From the NCBI GenBank assembly GCA_023429275.1, contig JAEYWB010000912.1, forward strand, positions 1 through 10,113: a stretch of DNA of 10,113 nucleotides, read 5' to 3'. The DNA comes from Planctomycetota bacterium (GTDB lineage Bacteria > Planctomycetota > Planctomycetia > Planctomycetales > Planctomycetaceae). Under the pieces are notes generated by a model. The model was not told the origin of the DNA and searched no databases. It saw only the letters and a list, made by a program, of their open reading frames with translations. Of the stretch, positions 9,232 through 10,113 are shown piece after piece; the first letter of the stretch is position 1; each line of letters starts with the position of its first letter. The position numbers and the translations under genes were made by a program.

Positions 9232-9235
9232 ATCC

Positions 9236-10111
9236 ATGTCGCGTCGCACGTCCGGAAAGTACTATCGCGGCTTTACGTTGATCGAGCTTCTTGTGGTGAT
9301 CGCGATCATTGCCGTTCTGGTCGCCATCCTCCTCCCGGCGGTCCAGCAGGCACGCGAGGCCGCCCGCAAGTCTCAGTGTCAGAACAACCTGAAACAGATC
9401 GGCATCGCCATCCACAGCTACACGGAGACCTTCAACGTTCTTCCTCCCGGGGAGATCGTCAACAACCAGCTGGCCTGGAGCACATTCATTCTTCCGCAGC
9501 TGGAAAACTCGGGGCTCTACAACGCGATCGCGGAAACCGGCGCGTTCAACAGCCGCTGGGATCAGATTCCTGCGATGACGACGACCGGCAACCCTCCGCT
9601 CGGCAAGAGGATCGTCCCGGCCTATCTGTGTCCCTCCGATAACATGGGAGGGCTCAACAAGGACCTGTTCGACTACGGTAAGTCGAACTATATGGGGGTC
9701 TACACGGGCTACCATGCCGCGACGAACACGGACCGGAAGGCGACGTTTTACGAGAACTCCAGCGTCCAGTTCCGAGACTTCATCGATGGTACGAGCACGA
9801 CGATCATCGTCGCCGAGCGGACAACGGAGGGGAACCGGGTCGGCGCCCTCTGGACAGGCTGGCACGACCTCGGAGGTGCTCTGAGCGGTGTTCGCCCCTT
9901 TCAGATCCGGATCCGGATTGACCGGGTCTCTCCCAAGACGGATTACATCATTAACGGAACGTCGAACTACAATTCCAGCAGCTTGCACGGCGGCGGAGCG
10001 CAGTTCCTTATGGGGGATGGCGCTGTTCGCTTCCTCAGCGAACACATGAGCCTTCCGCTTTTCGCCGCGATGGGAACAATTGACGGCAAGGAAATCATTG
10101 GCGAGTTCTAG
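9236..10111 (+). CDS. DUF1559 prepilin-like protein with H-X9-DG signature
   Basis: This is a type IV pilin-like protein of 291 residues, predicted to be exported and anchored by its N-terminal helix. A 12-residue basic leader ([12 protein letters not shown]) ends in Gly12, with Phe13 as the first mature residue and Glu17 at position +5. This is the prepilin peptidase (PilD-type) site, [10 protein letters not shown], followed by a hydrophobic helix to about residue 34. The next segment, [21 protein letters not shown], is the hallmark of the DUF1559 (PF07596, SBP_bac_10) family, which is strongly expanded in planctomycetes. Near the end, His251, nine residues and Asp261-Gly262 form the H-X9-DG motif ([19 protein letters not shown]). 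The length is somewhat short for the family, but the reading frame is intact and closes with TAG two bases before the window ends. The role is unknown; a pseudopilin-like or surface-fibre function is inferred. No pilus assembly genes are nearby. Confidence 0.95.
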   Translation: MSRRTSGKYYRGFTLIELLVVIAIIAVLVAILLPAVQQAREAARKSQCQNNLKQIGIAIHSYTETFNVLPPGEIVNNQLAWSTFILPQLENSGLYNAIAETGAFNSRWDQIPAMTTTGNPPLGKRIVPAYLCPSDNMGGLNKDLFDYGKSNYMGVYTGYHAATNTDRKATFYENSSVQFRDFIDGTSTTIIVAERTTEGNRVGALWTGWHDLGGALSGVRPFQIRIRIDRVSPKTDYIINGTSNYNSSSLHGGGAQFLMGDGAVRFLSEHMSLPLFAAMGTIDGKEIIGEF

Positions 10112-10113
10112 GC

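Larger units (their letters stand above)
8877..9235. other. Divergent intergenic region between the PPC and DUF1559 genes
   Basis: This 359-base gap has no convincing gene. Short open frames exist on both strands but show no protein-like composition and no family resemblance. It holds the PPC gene ribosome binding site (8881-8885), a small inverted repeat CGTGC-N7-GCACG (9012-9028), the bracketed promoter candidate (9065-9115), a GGCCG-TTA-CGGCC hairpin in the presumed rightward leader (9130-9142) and the DUF1559 ribosome binding site (9226-9231). I could not find a credible leftward promoter for the PPC gene. Confidence 0.6.

Overview
The window looks like chromosomal DNA of a GC-rich planctomycete (phylum Planctomycetota). 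Four features suggest this together: a type IV pilin-like DUF1559 protein with the H-X9-DG signature, a very large secreted protein with PPC domains, a secreted NPCBM-domain protein, and a short extra Hsp70. None of these alone proves the lineage. I cannot name a genus.

Layout: four genes run leftward on the minus strand. In order of transcription they are a secreted PPC-domain protein with a long coiled coil (8876 to 5787), a lidless Hsp70 (5566 to 3989), uvrB (3763 to 1649) and an NPCBM-domain secreted protein (1644 to 280). A DUF1559 gene runs rightward from 9236 to 10111, divergent from the PPC gene. The 359-base divergent gap (8877-9235) holds a TTGACA promoter candidate bracketed by a 9-of-10 inverted repeat. 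A clear intrinsic terminator at 3922-3952 separates hsp70 from uvrB, so uvrB must have its own promoter. The NPCBM gene starts only 4 bases after the uvrB stop, at a TTG with a good Shine-Dalgarno match, and is very likely co-transcribed and translationally coupled with uvrB. The leftmost 279 bases hold no gene I can assign.

How the genes work together: uvrB is a housekeeping nucleotide excision repair gene. Hsp70 is a cytoplasmic chaperone of an atypical, truncated form. The other three products are predicted to be exported or surface-located, with roles in the cell envelope that are not established. I see no functional pathway joining them. I see no mobile element, CRISPR array, tRNA, rRNA, toxin-antitoxin pair or recognisable defence system. 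I found no strong case for a new biological system; the best leads are the bracketed promoter at 9065-9115, the coiled-coil insertion in the PPC protein, the lidless Hsp70 and the four-repeat NPCBM protein coupled to uvrB.
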